DNA of 64,000 nucleotides from Pseudoips prasinana (Eukaryota; Arthropoda; Insecta; Lepidoptera; Nolidae), in assembly GCA_951640165.1 (NCBI GenBank), contig OX621266.1, positions 7,936,001-8,000,000 on the forward strand, read 5' to 3'. The position numbers and the translations under genes are program-made. The notes beneath the pieces were generated by a model, which was not told the origin of the DNA, did no database searches, and saw only the letters and a list, made by a program, of their open reading frames with translations. This document shows, piece by piece, positions 21,754 to 30,431 of this stretch (positions within the stretch are counted from its first letter, which is position 1; every line of letters begins with the position of its first letter).

Positions 21754-22938
21754 GGCTGCTAGACATTGCGCTAACCTTTTATTTTATTGAACAGTGAAGG
21801 TAGTTAACACACGTAACCGAGCCTAAATTACAACGTATACACAATAACGTCTAAAAATAAAATTGAAAATGTTAAGGTGTAACAAAAATTCACGATTATA
21901 AATTTCATAATTTGATTTAAAATTTATGGTGAAAACTTAGTAATTAGACGTCAGTTAACTACTTTGTATCATTTAGACACTATTGGAGAAATTTTATTAT
22001 TTAACTTTGCCAAATGAATGCTATTGATCTTTAAAAGTACTCTATTATGTAATATAGCTATAATAAGAGCGTCTGTGGTCATTTTACAATTGATTTATCA
22101 TCAGATTCTACATATTTTTATAATAAAGTACCAAAACGATTGATTTAAATTAATTTGTTTACGCCACACGTCTTCTGATATTACCTTCTTTATAGTTTTA
22201 ATCATTTACTAAAAGATATCAGCTCGTAGAAAATAATTTCACTTTCATACAAACTAAATATTAAAATATTCATTCGACATTGCGCTAACAGTGTGCTATA
22301 TATACTACATATACCTATATATATATACAATATGTACCCATAAACAATTACCCACTTCTCTAAATTTATTAAAACCTAAACTGAAGTTCTACGAGGAACC
22401 ATAATTCATTCGTGACTTTTACTAAACAAATATAAATAAATTAATTAATAGAGTTTTTATTAGAATAAAATTATTTCTTTGCTTTTTAAATCGGCAAACG
22501 TTTGTCGTCAGGACTAGCGACATCTATCGATTTTCTTCAAGACTATTTCATAAATTAAAATAATAACGACTATTAGTTCCTAATGATTACAGAGATGGAG
22601 TTATTTTATACAAATGTTTGAGAGTTCCTACTCATGAATAAAATATAGATTATAAAATCAAAGCGAGCAATAAAGTGGAAATAAATAAAATGAACGCAAC
22701 TGTATTATAACATAAACCGAAGTTCTACTAGTAACGACTCGGGCGCATTGTTTGGCGTTATGAAATTCTCTTATTAGTTCCTAATAATTCCAAAGATGGA
22801 GTTATTTTAAACAAATCTTTGGGAATTTTGCTCAGGGTTGAAATGATAAATAAGATCAAAGCGAGCAATAAAGTGGAAATAAATAAAATGATTTGAATCC
22901 TACTATAAGTAACGTGACATGACCTATGTTTAGTTACA

Positions 22939-22942
22939 ATCC
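22939..22942. other. Target-site duplication (right) of the giant-LTR element
   Basis: ATCC directly after the GTTACA terminus matches 11211-11214. The host ORF2 frame resumes right after it at 22943. Confidence 0.85.
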
Positions 22943-23569
22943 CCGCCCTGGGACCTCGAGGTGAAAGTACTCGCGTCACTGTACCGGTGGCGCGAGGAGA
23001 TGCTGGCGCAAGGCGAGGGGCCGATGCAGCAACACATGGGGCTGCGTCGGTCCCAGCTTCGCGAGGCCCTGGTGGCGGAATGGCGGGACAGGCTATCGCG
23101 CCCAACCGCCGGCCTCGTCACTATCGAGGCGGTCCGGCCGGTACTCGAGCGTTGGCTCGGGAGGAGGCACGGCTCCCTGACGTTTCGGGTGACGCAGGTA
23201 CTCTCGGGGCATGGCTGCTTCGGGAAGTACCTGTGTCGCATAAACAGGGAGCCGGACGCCCGGTGTCACCACTGCGTCGACTGTCGGGAGGACACGGCGC
23301 TGCATACGCTGGCAGAGTGTGCCGCTTGGGAGGAGCAGCGCCGTGCCCTCATTTTTGGAGTAGGCAGTGACTTGTCGCTGCCGGCCGTCGTGAACTCGAT
23401 GGTTGGCAGCGAGGAGTCCTGGGACGCGGTGGTTTCCTTCTGCGAGACAGTCATCTCGCGGAAGGAAGCTGCGGAGCGGGAGAGGGAGATTACATCCTCT
23501 CATCCGGCCCGCAGCAGACGCACCGGGCGTCGGCGGAGGGCGGACAATGCCCTCTTCCAGCCCCCCTAA
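22943..23569 (+). pseudogene. ORF2 C-terminal part, family B, separated by insertion
   Basis: Continues the ORF2 of 8695-11214. It starts with the PPWDLE segment that parallels PPLDILA in family A and contains the LTFRVTQVLSGHGCFGKYLC block. It also has the C-terminal CCHC finger (starting CHHC, then H and C) and an Arg-rich end, with the stop TAA at 23567-23569. No further lesion was seen. Confidence 0.88.
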
Positions 23570-23909
23570 ATGGGTCCAGGGGCGACGGACTCGGGGGCGT
23601 CCGTCGCCCACTACACATCTGGACCCGAGGCGGCGGCGCGACGTGTTCCACGCGCGCCCCTCTTAGACGTTGCGGGGGGAGTTTAACACCTCACTCCCCC
23701 CGCTAATGCGAGGAGGCCCGCAGGCATGGGCCAGCACCAGCTGGGGTTGCGGAAGTATCATTCGTTCCCGCGACCCCCGGCGCAGGTGTGAGATGGAACA
23801 CCGGGGTGGTTTTTAGTCAGTAGGAGTCTGACAGACCCCTCCGCCTCCCCCAAGGCGGAGGACATCCATGCAGGATTTTCCACCCCGCAAAAAAAAAAAA
23901 AAAAAAAAA
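23570..23909 (+). other. 3' UTR and poly(A) tail of family B
   Basis: About 320 bases of GC-rich non-coding sequence, then 21 A (23889-23909). A GGTTA unit follows. It is unlike the family A 3' UTR apart from the ending TTTTCCACC/TTTCCACCATG-type sequence before the tail. Confidence 0.75.
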
Positions 23910-23914
23910 GGTTA
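23910..23914 (+). repeat. Single telomeric unit GGTTA between families B and C
   Basis: GGTTA directly after the family B poly(A) tail, before the truncated family C sequence. It matches the four units at 8610-8629. Confidence 0.7.
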
Positions 23915-24232
23915 GAGCCGAGGTGTTACCGGTGCTTCGGCATCGGTCACACCCGGGCCCTCTGTCCGTCCAGTGTTGACAGGACGGACAGCTGCTACCG
24001 CTGCGGCAAGGAGGGGCACAAAGCCGCCTCCTGCGAGGCCACCGCACCGCACTGCGCGGTGTGTGCCGCCAGTGGCCGCCCTGCGGGCCACATTATGAAG
24101 GGGAGGAATTGTATTCCTCCCCTTAAGAAGGGCAAAGCGCAGGCGCCGACCCGGCCCGTCGCTGCCACCGCCACCCCAGTAGCTGGGACCTCGGCGGCTG
24201 TGGAGGAGGAGGGTATGATGTCCGATGCATAG
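23915..24232 (+). pseudogene. ORF1 C-terminal part with zinc knuckles, family C
   Basis: About 105 codons. Two CCHC knuckles, CYRCFGIGHTRALC and CYRCGKEGHKAASC, and a third longer C-x2-C...H...C motif, as in family A ORF1. An Ala/Pro-rich tail ends at TAG 24230-24232. The frame has no ATG at its start because of 5' truncation. The ORF2 ATG at 24225 overlaps the ORF1 end by 8 bases. Confidence 0.8.
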
Positions 24233-26688
24233 AGTTGAACATCGAATCCTCCAGGCGAACACCAACCACTGCAGAGCGGCACAGGATCTGTTGATGCAGA
24301 CTGTGGCCGAGTGGTTGGTGGACGTGGCGGTGGTTGCCGAGCCGTACTCGATACCTGGCCGCTGGCTAGGTGATCGGGACGGCTTGGTGGCGTTGGTGTC
24401 GCGGCCTTCCACGGACTCCCCTCCCTTCTCGCTTTTAGAGAGGGGTCCGGGATACGTGGCCGCCGCGTGGGGAGAAATAGCCCTGGTCGGGGTCTATTTC
24501 TCCCCAAACCGCCCTCTAAGGGACTTCGAGAATTTTCTCGAAGTCCTTACGGCAGTCGTCGGGAGGGCGGCACCACGTCAGGTCGTCGTAATGGGCGACC
24601 TGAACGCCAAGTCGGTGGCCTGGGGTAACCCGGCGGCGTCGTGCAACGTCCGGGGGCGCGCCGCCGAATTTTGGTCGGCTTCGTGCGGCGTGTCCCTCCT
24701 GAACAGGGGGGATGTTCACACGTGTGTGCGGCAACGGGGAGGGTCAGTGGTGGACGTATCGTTCGCCACCCCCGTTCTAGCCGCCCGCGTCGTGAACTGG
24801 CGGGTGGAGATGGTGGAGACCCTGTCGGACCACCGATATGTGCGGTTCGACATCTCCACCCAGAGCCCGCGGGGGATGGCCCGCTCGGGCCAATCTCCCT
24901 TCCCGCGGTGGGCTCTCACCCGCCTGGACCGGGAGGCAGCCCTGGAGGCAGCGTTCCTCGAGGACTGGCTCTCGCCCCCTGTGCAGGGCACGGACGTCGA
25001 CGCCGCAGCGGTTCGGCTCCGTGGGTCCCTGACCGAGGTGTGCAATTCCAGCATGCCTCGGTCTCGCCGTCCGCCTCCCCGTCGCGCTGTTTATTGGTGG
25101 ACGGTGGAGCTGGCGGCGCTCCGGGCCGCGTGCGTGGAGGCCAGGAGGGCCTACACGCGGAGTCGGCGGCGCACCAGCCGATGTCAGGCGGAGGAGGACC
25201 GCCTCTACGCCTCTTACGTAGAGGCAAAGACGGTCCTCAAGTTGGCAATGTGCGCCGCCGAAGACTCGGCAAAGGCCGAGATGCTGGAGGGACTCGACAG
25301 GGATCCGTTTGGGAGGCCATATAAGCTGGCGCGGAGCCAGCTGCGCCCTTATGGCCCCCCACTAACGGAGACCCTAGAGCCGGCGTTGCTGGATGGGGTG
25401 GTTCGGTCACTGTTTCCGCGCAGGACCGAATTCACCCCACCAACGATGAACCCCCCACTGGGGGGGGTGGTGGCTTCGCCGGCGGAGGAGGTCCCTCCGG
25501 TTTCGGCGGAGGAATTTGGCGCGGGGGTTCTGTCCCTCCGCGCGAAAAAGACGGCCCCTGGACCGGATGGCGTCCCCGCACGGGTGGTGGCCATCGCGGC
25601 GTCCCTAATGGAGCAGAGGTTTCGGGACCTCTTCAGCGCTTGCCTGACGGCTGGGAGGTTCCCGAAGCTCTGGAAGGAGGGGCAGCTTTGCCTGCAGGGA
25701 CGCCCGGTGGACTCCCCCTCGGCATACCGGCCCATCGTTCTGCTCGATGAGGTCGGTAAACTGTTCGAGGGGATCCTCGCCACCCGGCTTAACAGCCATT
25801 TGCGGGAGGTAGGGCCAGACCTGTCGGACGCCCAGTTCGGCTTTCGACAAGGGCGTTCGACGGTCGACGCGGTGGCCCTACTCAGGGGCCAAGTAAAGGC
25901 GGCGGTCGAGGCTGGGGACGGAGTGTTGGCGGTGTCGTTCGACATCGCCAACGCGTTCAACTCCGTGCCCCACTCGACCATATTGGAGGCACTCCGGTAC
26001 CACGGAGTGCCCCAATATCTGCGGGCGATCCTGGCCAACTACCTGGAGGACCGGGAGGTCCTCCTGGCAGATAGGACGGCCAGGATCAGGCGCTACGGCG
26101 CGGAGTCCGGTGTTCCACAGGGTTCGGTGCTAGGGCCCCTCTTGTGGAACATCGGATTCGATTGGCTCCTGCGGGGCACCCTCCTCCAGGGCACGAGTGT
26201 CATCTGCTACGCGGATGACACTCTCCTCGTTGCCCGGGGGAGGGACTTTAGGGAGGCGGCCTGTCTGGCCTCAGCTGGCGGATCCTTAGTGGCAGGTAGG
26301 ATCCGCCAGCTTGGTTTGAGGGTAGCGCTGAACAAGACTGAGGCCGTGTTCTTTCACGGGCCTCGGCAGCGCTGCCCTCCTGACGCCCACATCGTGGTGG
26401 AGGGCGTCCGTATAGGGGTCGGGGCCCAGATGAAGTATCTGGGCCTCGTGCTGGACAGCAGGTGGCGCTTCGGCCCGCACTTCAGCGGGCTGTCGACGCG
26501 CCTGCTCAAAGCCGCGGACGCCCTCTCATGGCTCCTCCCAAACCTGGGAGGGCCCAAGGAGCGATGCCGGCGCCTCTATGCCGGCATCCTGAAGAGCATG
26601 GCCCTATACGGGGCACCCATCTGGGCGGACTCCCTCCACAGGAGGGAGAATGCAACCGCCATCCGCAGGCCCCAACGGGCCATTGCAC
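24225..26688 (+). pseudogene. ORF2 (endonuclease and RT), family C, 3'-truncated
   Basis: The ATG at 24225 overlaps the ORF1 stop, a stop-start arrangement for coupled translation. Endonuclease: QANTNHCRAAQDLL, AEPY, GDLNAKSVAWG, VVDVSF and LSDHRY. RT: GPDGVPA, DEVGKLFEGI, SFDIANAFNSVPH, GVPQGSVLGPLLWN and CYADDTL. Near the first RT blocks it is about three residues shorter than family B (GQLCLQGRP against GRLVLLRKAGRP), possibly a small deletion. Family C homology ends in RPQRAIA at 26688. The frame then runs a few codons into foreign DNA and stops at 26726. Confidence 0.85.
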
Positions 26689-27262
26689 CGTATGTGCATG
26701 TATGCACATTGCAAAAACTAGTCTGATGACTAAAAGTCTTCTATGCATGGCTCCAAAAATATTTAATAAAATACCCCATCTTATAAAGCTTCACAATACA
26801 CAACTATTCAAAAATAAATTGAAATCTATTTTGTTAAAAAAGTGTTATTATAATGTCCAGGATTTTTTAAATGATAATAATTTTGTATAGAATAATTCGA
26901 CAGTTTACATGCTACATCTGATCTGGAATAACTTAGGTGATGACATTTTATATTTTCTCATTTATTTTTCTAATATATTGTATAATTATTGTAATTTTAT
27001 CTGACGACATTTGTAAGTTATTATAGGAAATTTTAATCTTTTTAGTTTACCACTTGTTGACATGTTTTTTTTAATGTAATTAATGTAGTGTAATTTGTAA
27101 TTAATGTAATGTAATGTAATGTAATTTTAGTGTCACTTTTGTTAACCAAACGATTCATACGCCTCACAGGCAGATTTTGGTGATTCATTTTATATTAACC
27201 ATACGACCATGTAATACCCAAAATGTAATGAATAATAAATGATTTGATTTGATTTGATTTGA
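26689..27262 (+). mobile_element. 3' end of another non-LTR retrotransposon (CR1/Jockey-type tail)
   Basis: AT-rich fragment fused to family C. A short frame ending at 26890 encodes a typical C-terminal tail of LINE-type ORF2 (FKNKLKSILLKKCYYNVQDF, then a stop). A non-coding AT-rich 3' UTR follows, and then a (TGATT)n tail at 27239-27262 instead of poly(A). The 5' truncation is extreme. Its 3' end abuts a truncated BEL LTR. Exact clade is uncertain. Confidence 0.6.
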
Positions 27263-27489
27263 CTTATATACTAATCTTAAACTAAATACACATTCACGCC
27301 TATTCACTTGTGTGCCATCCGTGTGTTGCGTCGACGCTGCAGTCTTCAATATTTCGGTCAGTTGTATGCTGACGCTGAGCTGTACTTTGTCCCAAGATGC
27401 GTCGATGTAGTAAATTTGTCATTGATTGCTGTGTTGATATAAATTAATTAGGGTTCCTTGAAGTAAATATTATGGTTCACATGTGAACA
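27263..27489 (-). repeat. Truncated 3' LTR of the BEL/Pao element
   Basis: 227 bp matching 35660-35886 of the 5' LTR. Minus-strand TGTTCACATGTGAACC start at 27489. The remaining 371 bp found in the 5' LTR are missing, and the sequence changes to the (TGATT)n tail of the neighbouring non-LTR fragment. Confidence 0.85.
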
Positions 27490-28184
27490 TTCTGCCGCCT
27501 CTCGGGAATAGGCTTCAGTTCATATAGTTCAGTTGTCCCGCTGGTGATGGTCGGTATCTCATTGGTTGAGTTTTTCGTTGACGTGAAGTTCTTTGTCGAC
27601 TGTCGATTCGGTTGGCTGTAAATAGTATCGTTTGCGCTGCCTGGTCTCGTTGTTGGTTGTTTGGCACATGGTTCCTTGGGATGCCTGGTGTTGCGCTGTA
27701 TTGCCGTTCTAATACAGTTTATCATTTTTGGACCATAACGTACGATTATTATCGCTAATATTAACATGAGTAGTGACGATATAAAACTAACTACATAAGT
27801 ATGGGAATAAATTTGTTTCCAAATGGTATTATTTAGTTCTAATTTTAAACTATTTTCATTGTTAACTAAATTTAGAAAAAAATCTCGTGAGTTACCTATT
27901 ACTTCCTCTTTAGACATATTTACAATTTTATTACTAGTGGACACGTATGTATCTATAGTGAAATTTATCTGTTTTGAATATGATGATGCTATTTGTGCTG
28001 ACACTGATCTTTGAGCGGCAAGTATGCTGTTGGTTGATTTAATGATACAAGTGTCGGAGATTTTTATTACACCGACATTTTGAAGCACTACTTCCTCTCG
28101 TTGTCCATCACAAACTATTGATGCAGTGGTACTGTCCTTAGCTAAAAACATCCAAGTGTTCTGCATGCATAGTTGTTTCCACAT
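27477..28184 (-). pseudogene. Env-like (F-type) glycoprotein, C-terminal part
   Basis: 235 codons on the minus strand. They contain a predicted membrane-spanning stretch at residues about 129-149 (rich in I, L, V), followed by a basic and then Ser/Thr/Asn-rich cytoplasmic tail. Cysteines and an Asn-rich ectodomain precede it. The stop lies 13 bases inside the 3' LTR. It continues the env-like region of the upstream frame but is separated from it by frame changes at roughly 28250 and 28395. It is best read as the broken second half of an envelope fusion protein, by analogy with F/env proteins of insect retroelements. Confidence 0.65.
27490..27505 (-). promoter_or_regulatory. Polypurine tract of the BEL/Pao element
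   Basis: Minus strand GAGAGGCGGCAGAA directly before the TGTTCAC start of the 3' LTR. Position and composition fit the plus-strand primer. Confidence 0.6.
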
Positions 28185-28388
28185 TATGCTACTTGGTATG
28201 TCAAAACTTTTTACAGGGCATTTCGTTCGTGTCTCATTTTTGAAGAGTTGGTCAATAATGCAATTTTTTATTTAATTGCATAATTTTCACCGCCCCAGGA
28301 AAACAAATAAAATGGAGATCTCTCTGCAGACAACTCTTGTATTCGTCATGATTTAACTCAAAATATAGCTCATTGTTATAGTCTAATG
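28185..28388 (-). pseudogene. Env-like linker region with frame changes
   Basis: No single frame spans this stretch. On the minus strand, short open stretches in two frames look like continuing glycoprotein sequence with conserved Cys, interrupted by stops and two shifts. It joins the two env-like frames only in the degenerate sense; the element could not make a whole protein from this copy. Confidence 0.5.
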
Positions 28389-30431
28389 CTATGTAAGGTT
28401 TTGAAATTCTATGCTTTGAAATGACTTATGAGCATCCTTCTTTGGAATCGGTGTGGTGTGAATCAACGTATACTTGTTAATATCTTGAATAGGAAAGTAT
28501 GCATGAACTAGTATGTGGCTAATGTTTTCAAATATTTTGGTTTCTAGTAAGTGTTGTTGAATGATTTTCAAATTAGATGGAAGTTTTTTATTTGCTGACA
28601 ATATCAAATCGCTAACATTTTTTGGTGATAACACGCTATATACCGTTGTTTTACTTAGATAGATATCTAGTAATCCATTATAATAATCTATGATTTCCGT
28701 AATGTAGTTATTTGCAAGTTGGTACGTCTGCATTATTTGAATTTTTATTCTGTTGTGGTCGATCGTAGTATACCAGTGGTTGTAGTTATTTATGTATTCT
28801 ATTACATGATTAATTTTTGTTTGAAAACCTTCCAGTTTTTTTCTTATTCTCTCCTCAGTACTGTTAACTTGTGAAATAGTTGAGATCATGAATTTAGTTT
28901 GATGGTTAGCTGCTTTAATTAATTTTTCTTGATTCATATTCAGTGAGTTTATATCTTTGTAGACTTCATCATTTACGCCAAAAATTGACGTTAGAAATTG
29001 CCCTAATAGTCCTCTCTTCTTCCTGGTTTGATTAACTTCTGTTAAGTATTCTTTGATTCGCTCATATTTTGTTTCTTGTTCAATTAAGTGGTGATATAGT
29101 TGTTTGCAGTGAGTTTCTGTTGTTACGACTTCTGTATTACTGCAGAGTATATTGAATTTGGATGTTACTGTTTTTATTCTCATGTAGTCTTGTTGTAGGC
29201 GTTGTCTTTCAAAATGTTTTTCTATCCTAAACATTCCTCTGTCGATGCTTGCTGTTCCTATTTGCTCAACGTATATTCCTGGTGATAAACTTTTTATAAA
29301 ATATGTGGTTGTTGATGTTACTGTACTGAACATTTGTATAATTATTAATAAGTATATGAACCATTTTGAACAGTTACTGGCTGTTTTGGTTTGGTTTCCA
29401 TTACTATTTCTTGTATAAGTTTTTGTCATATTCGTATGTACAGTGTTTGATGCAACATTGTTACAACTGTGATCGTCCTTATTTGATTTTATAGGTAATG
29501 GAATTAGGGTATGAATTGATCTTTTTAGCGTGGAGCCCGACGGTTTTAGAAGTGTCACAACTCTAGTTAAACCATCGTTTCCAACGTGTACTTCTTTAAC
29601 TTTTGCAAGTGGCCATTTGCTAGGATTAATATTTTCATCTTTTATAATTACTACGGATCCAATATCTAAATTTTCTTGATTTTTCTTCCATTTGTATCTT
29701 TGTTGTAATTGTTGTAGATAGTCATTAGTCCAACTTTTCCAGAAATCTTTTTTCATTCTTTGAATATGTTTCCATCTATTCACAAGGTCGGTGTTGATGT
29801 TCGATAGCGGATCCGGTACGCCGACCGCTTCTCTACCAATAAGGAAATGACTCGGTGTTAATACTACGTTGTCGTTTATATCCTCACTCTGTGCACATAA
29901 TGGTCTTGAATTCAGGCATGCTTCCGTTTGATGCAGAAATGTAGTTAACTCTTCATATGTTAGAGTCTGCTCTCCTATTACTCTGCGCAAATGATGCTTC
30001 ATTGACTTGACTCCTGCTTCCCATATACCTCCGAAATGGGGTGATGACGGTGGAAGAAAATGCCAGTGTGTTCCAATGTTTGCCATGGTGTTTTGAAAGT
30101 CATTTGATTGAGTTATTATCAACAGTTCTCTATATAAGAAGTTGGCCGCACCCACAAAATTTGTTGCGTTGTCACTATAAATATGTGCCACTGGACCTCT
30201 GCGTGCCATGAATCTCCTTAACGCGGCGATGAATGATTCTGTTGACAAATCACCCACTAATTCTAAATGTATGGCTTTAGTTGATAAACAGACAAATATT
30301 GCAATGTATCCTTTGTACGATTTATGACCCCGACCTTTCATTGCTCTAACCTGGACTGGACCTGCATAGTCTATGCCTGTGTGGCTAAATGGATATGATT
30401 CCGTTACTCTGGCTTTTGGTAATGCCCCCAT
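28389..30431 (-). CDS. BEL/Pao integrase core fused in frame to env-like N-terminal half
   Basis: 680 codons following the gag-pol stop. Residues 1-310 are the integrase core with the acidic triad D21 (IDYAG), D87 (SDNAT) and E138 (WEAG). A C-terminal DUF5641-like domain (about 255-312) follows. After a hydrophilic linker, residues about 357-372 form a hydrophobic signal-like stretch and an envelope-like ectodomain begins. It carries a basic furin-type motif RKKR at 470-473 followed by a hydrophobic Gly/Leu/Phe stretch, as in F-type fusion proteins of insect retroelements and baculoviruses. The env part is in frame with pol, without its own stop-start. The frame ends early near 28389, before the membrane anchor encoded further on. 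Confidence 0.75.
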   Translation of the reverse strand: MGALPKARVTESYPFSHTGIDYAGPVQVRAMKGRGHKSYKGYIAIFVCLSTKAIHLELVGDLSTESFIAALRRFMARRGPVAHIYSDNATNFVGAANFLYRELLIITQSNDFQNTMANIGTHWHFLPPSSPHFGGIWEAGVKSMKHHLRRVIGEQTLTYEELTTFLHQTEACLNSRPLCAQSEDINDNVVLTPSHFLIGREAVGVPDPLSNINTDLVNRWKHIQRMKKDFWKSWTNDYLQQLQQRYKWKKNQENLDIGSVVIIKDENINPSKWPLAKVKEVHVGNDGLTRVVTLLKPSGSTLKRSIHTLIPLPIKSNKDDHSCNNVASNTVHTNMTKTYTRNSNGNQTKTASNCSKWFIYLLIIIQMFSTVTSTTTYFIKSLSPGIYVEQIGTASIDRGMFRIEKHFERQRLQQDYMRIKTVTSKFNILCSNTEVVTTETHCKQLYHHLIEQETKYERIKEYLTEVNQTRKKRGLLGQFLTSIFGVNDEVYKDINSLNMNQEKLIKAANHQTKFMISTISQVNSTEERIRKKLEGFQTKINHVIEYINNYNHWYTTIDHNRIKIQIMQTYQLANNYITEIIDYYNGLLDIYLSKTTVYSVLSPKNVSDLILSANKKLPSNLKIIQQHLLETKIFENISHILVHAYFPIQDINKYTLIHTTPIPKKDAHKSFQSIEFQNLT

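Larger units (their letters stand above)
11215..22938 (-). mobile_element. Non-autonomous LTR retrotransposon with 4.56-kb LTRs (LARD-like)
   Basis: Two direct repeats of exactly 4560 bp (11215-15774 and 18379-22938) begin TGTAAC and end GTTACA. They flank a 2604-bp internal region. The whole is bounded by a 4-bp duplication (ATCC) inside SART-like family B ORF2. No gag or pol reading frame exists in either part. The minus orientation is inferred from a purine-rich tract beside the left LTR (minus strand, 15775-15791), a possible primer site beside the right LTR, and a TATA/initiator pair reading minus. Equal LTR lengths and constant 7164-bp offsets of all sub-features show little or no divergence, hence a recent insertion. 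In plants such coding-free elements with very long LTRs are called LARDs. Confidence 0.8.
18379..22938 (-). repeat. Right LTR (5' LTR in element orientation), 4560 bp
   Basis: Direct repeat of 11215-15774, same length, TGTAAC...GTTACA. All sub-features are offset by 7164 bp: SINE at 21010-21247, diverged duplication at about 19412-20844, U3 repeats at about 22573-22899. As 5' LTR it would hold the active promoter. Confidence 0.85.
8630..23909 (+). mobile_element. SART-like family B, 5'-truncated and split by an LTR element
   Basis: Begins abruptly in the ORF1 C terminus right after telomeric repeats. ORF2 runs 8695-11214, is interrupted by an 11.7-kb insertion (11215-22938), and resumes at 22943 in the matching frame up to 23569. 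A 3' UTR and a 21-A tail (23889-23909) follow. The interrupted codons fit across the ATCC target duplication, so both halves are one element. Confidence 0.88.
23915..26688 (+). mobile_element. SART-like family C, truncated at both ends
   Basis: Starts inside the zinc-knuckle region of ORF1 and stops in the RT-connected part of ORF2, where unrelated AT-rich sequence begins at about 26689. It is a third family, distinct from A and B at protein level but with the same motif order. No continuation was found elsewhere in the window. Confidence 0.85.
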
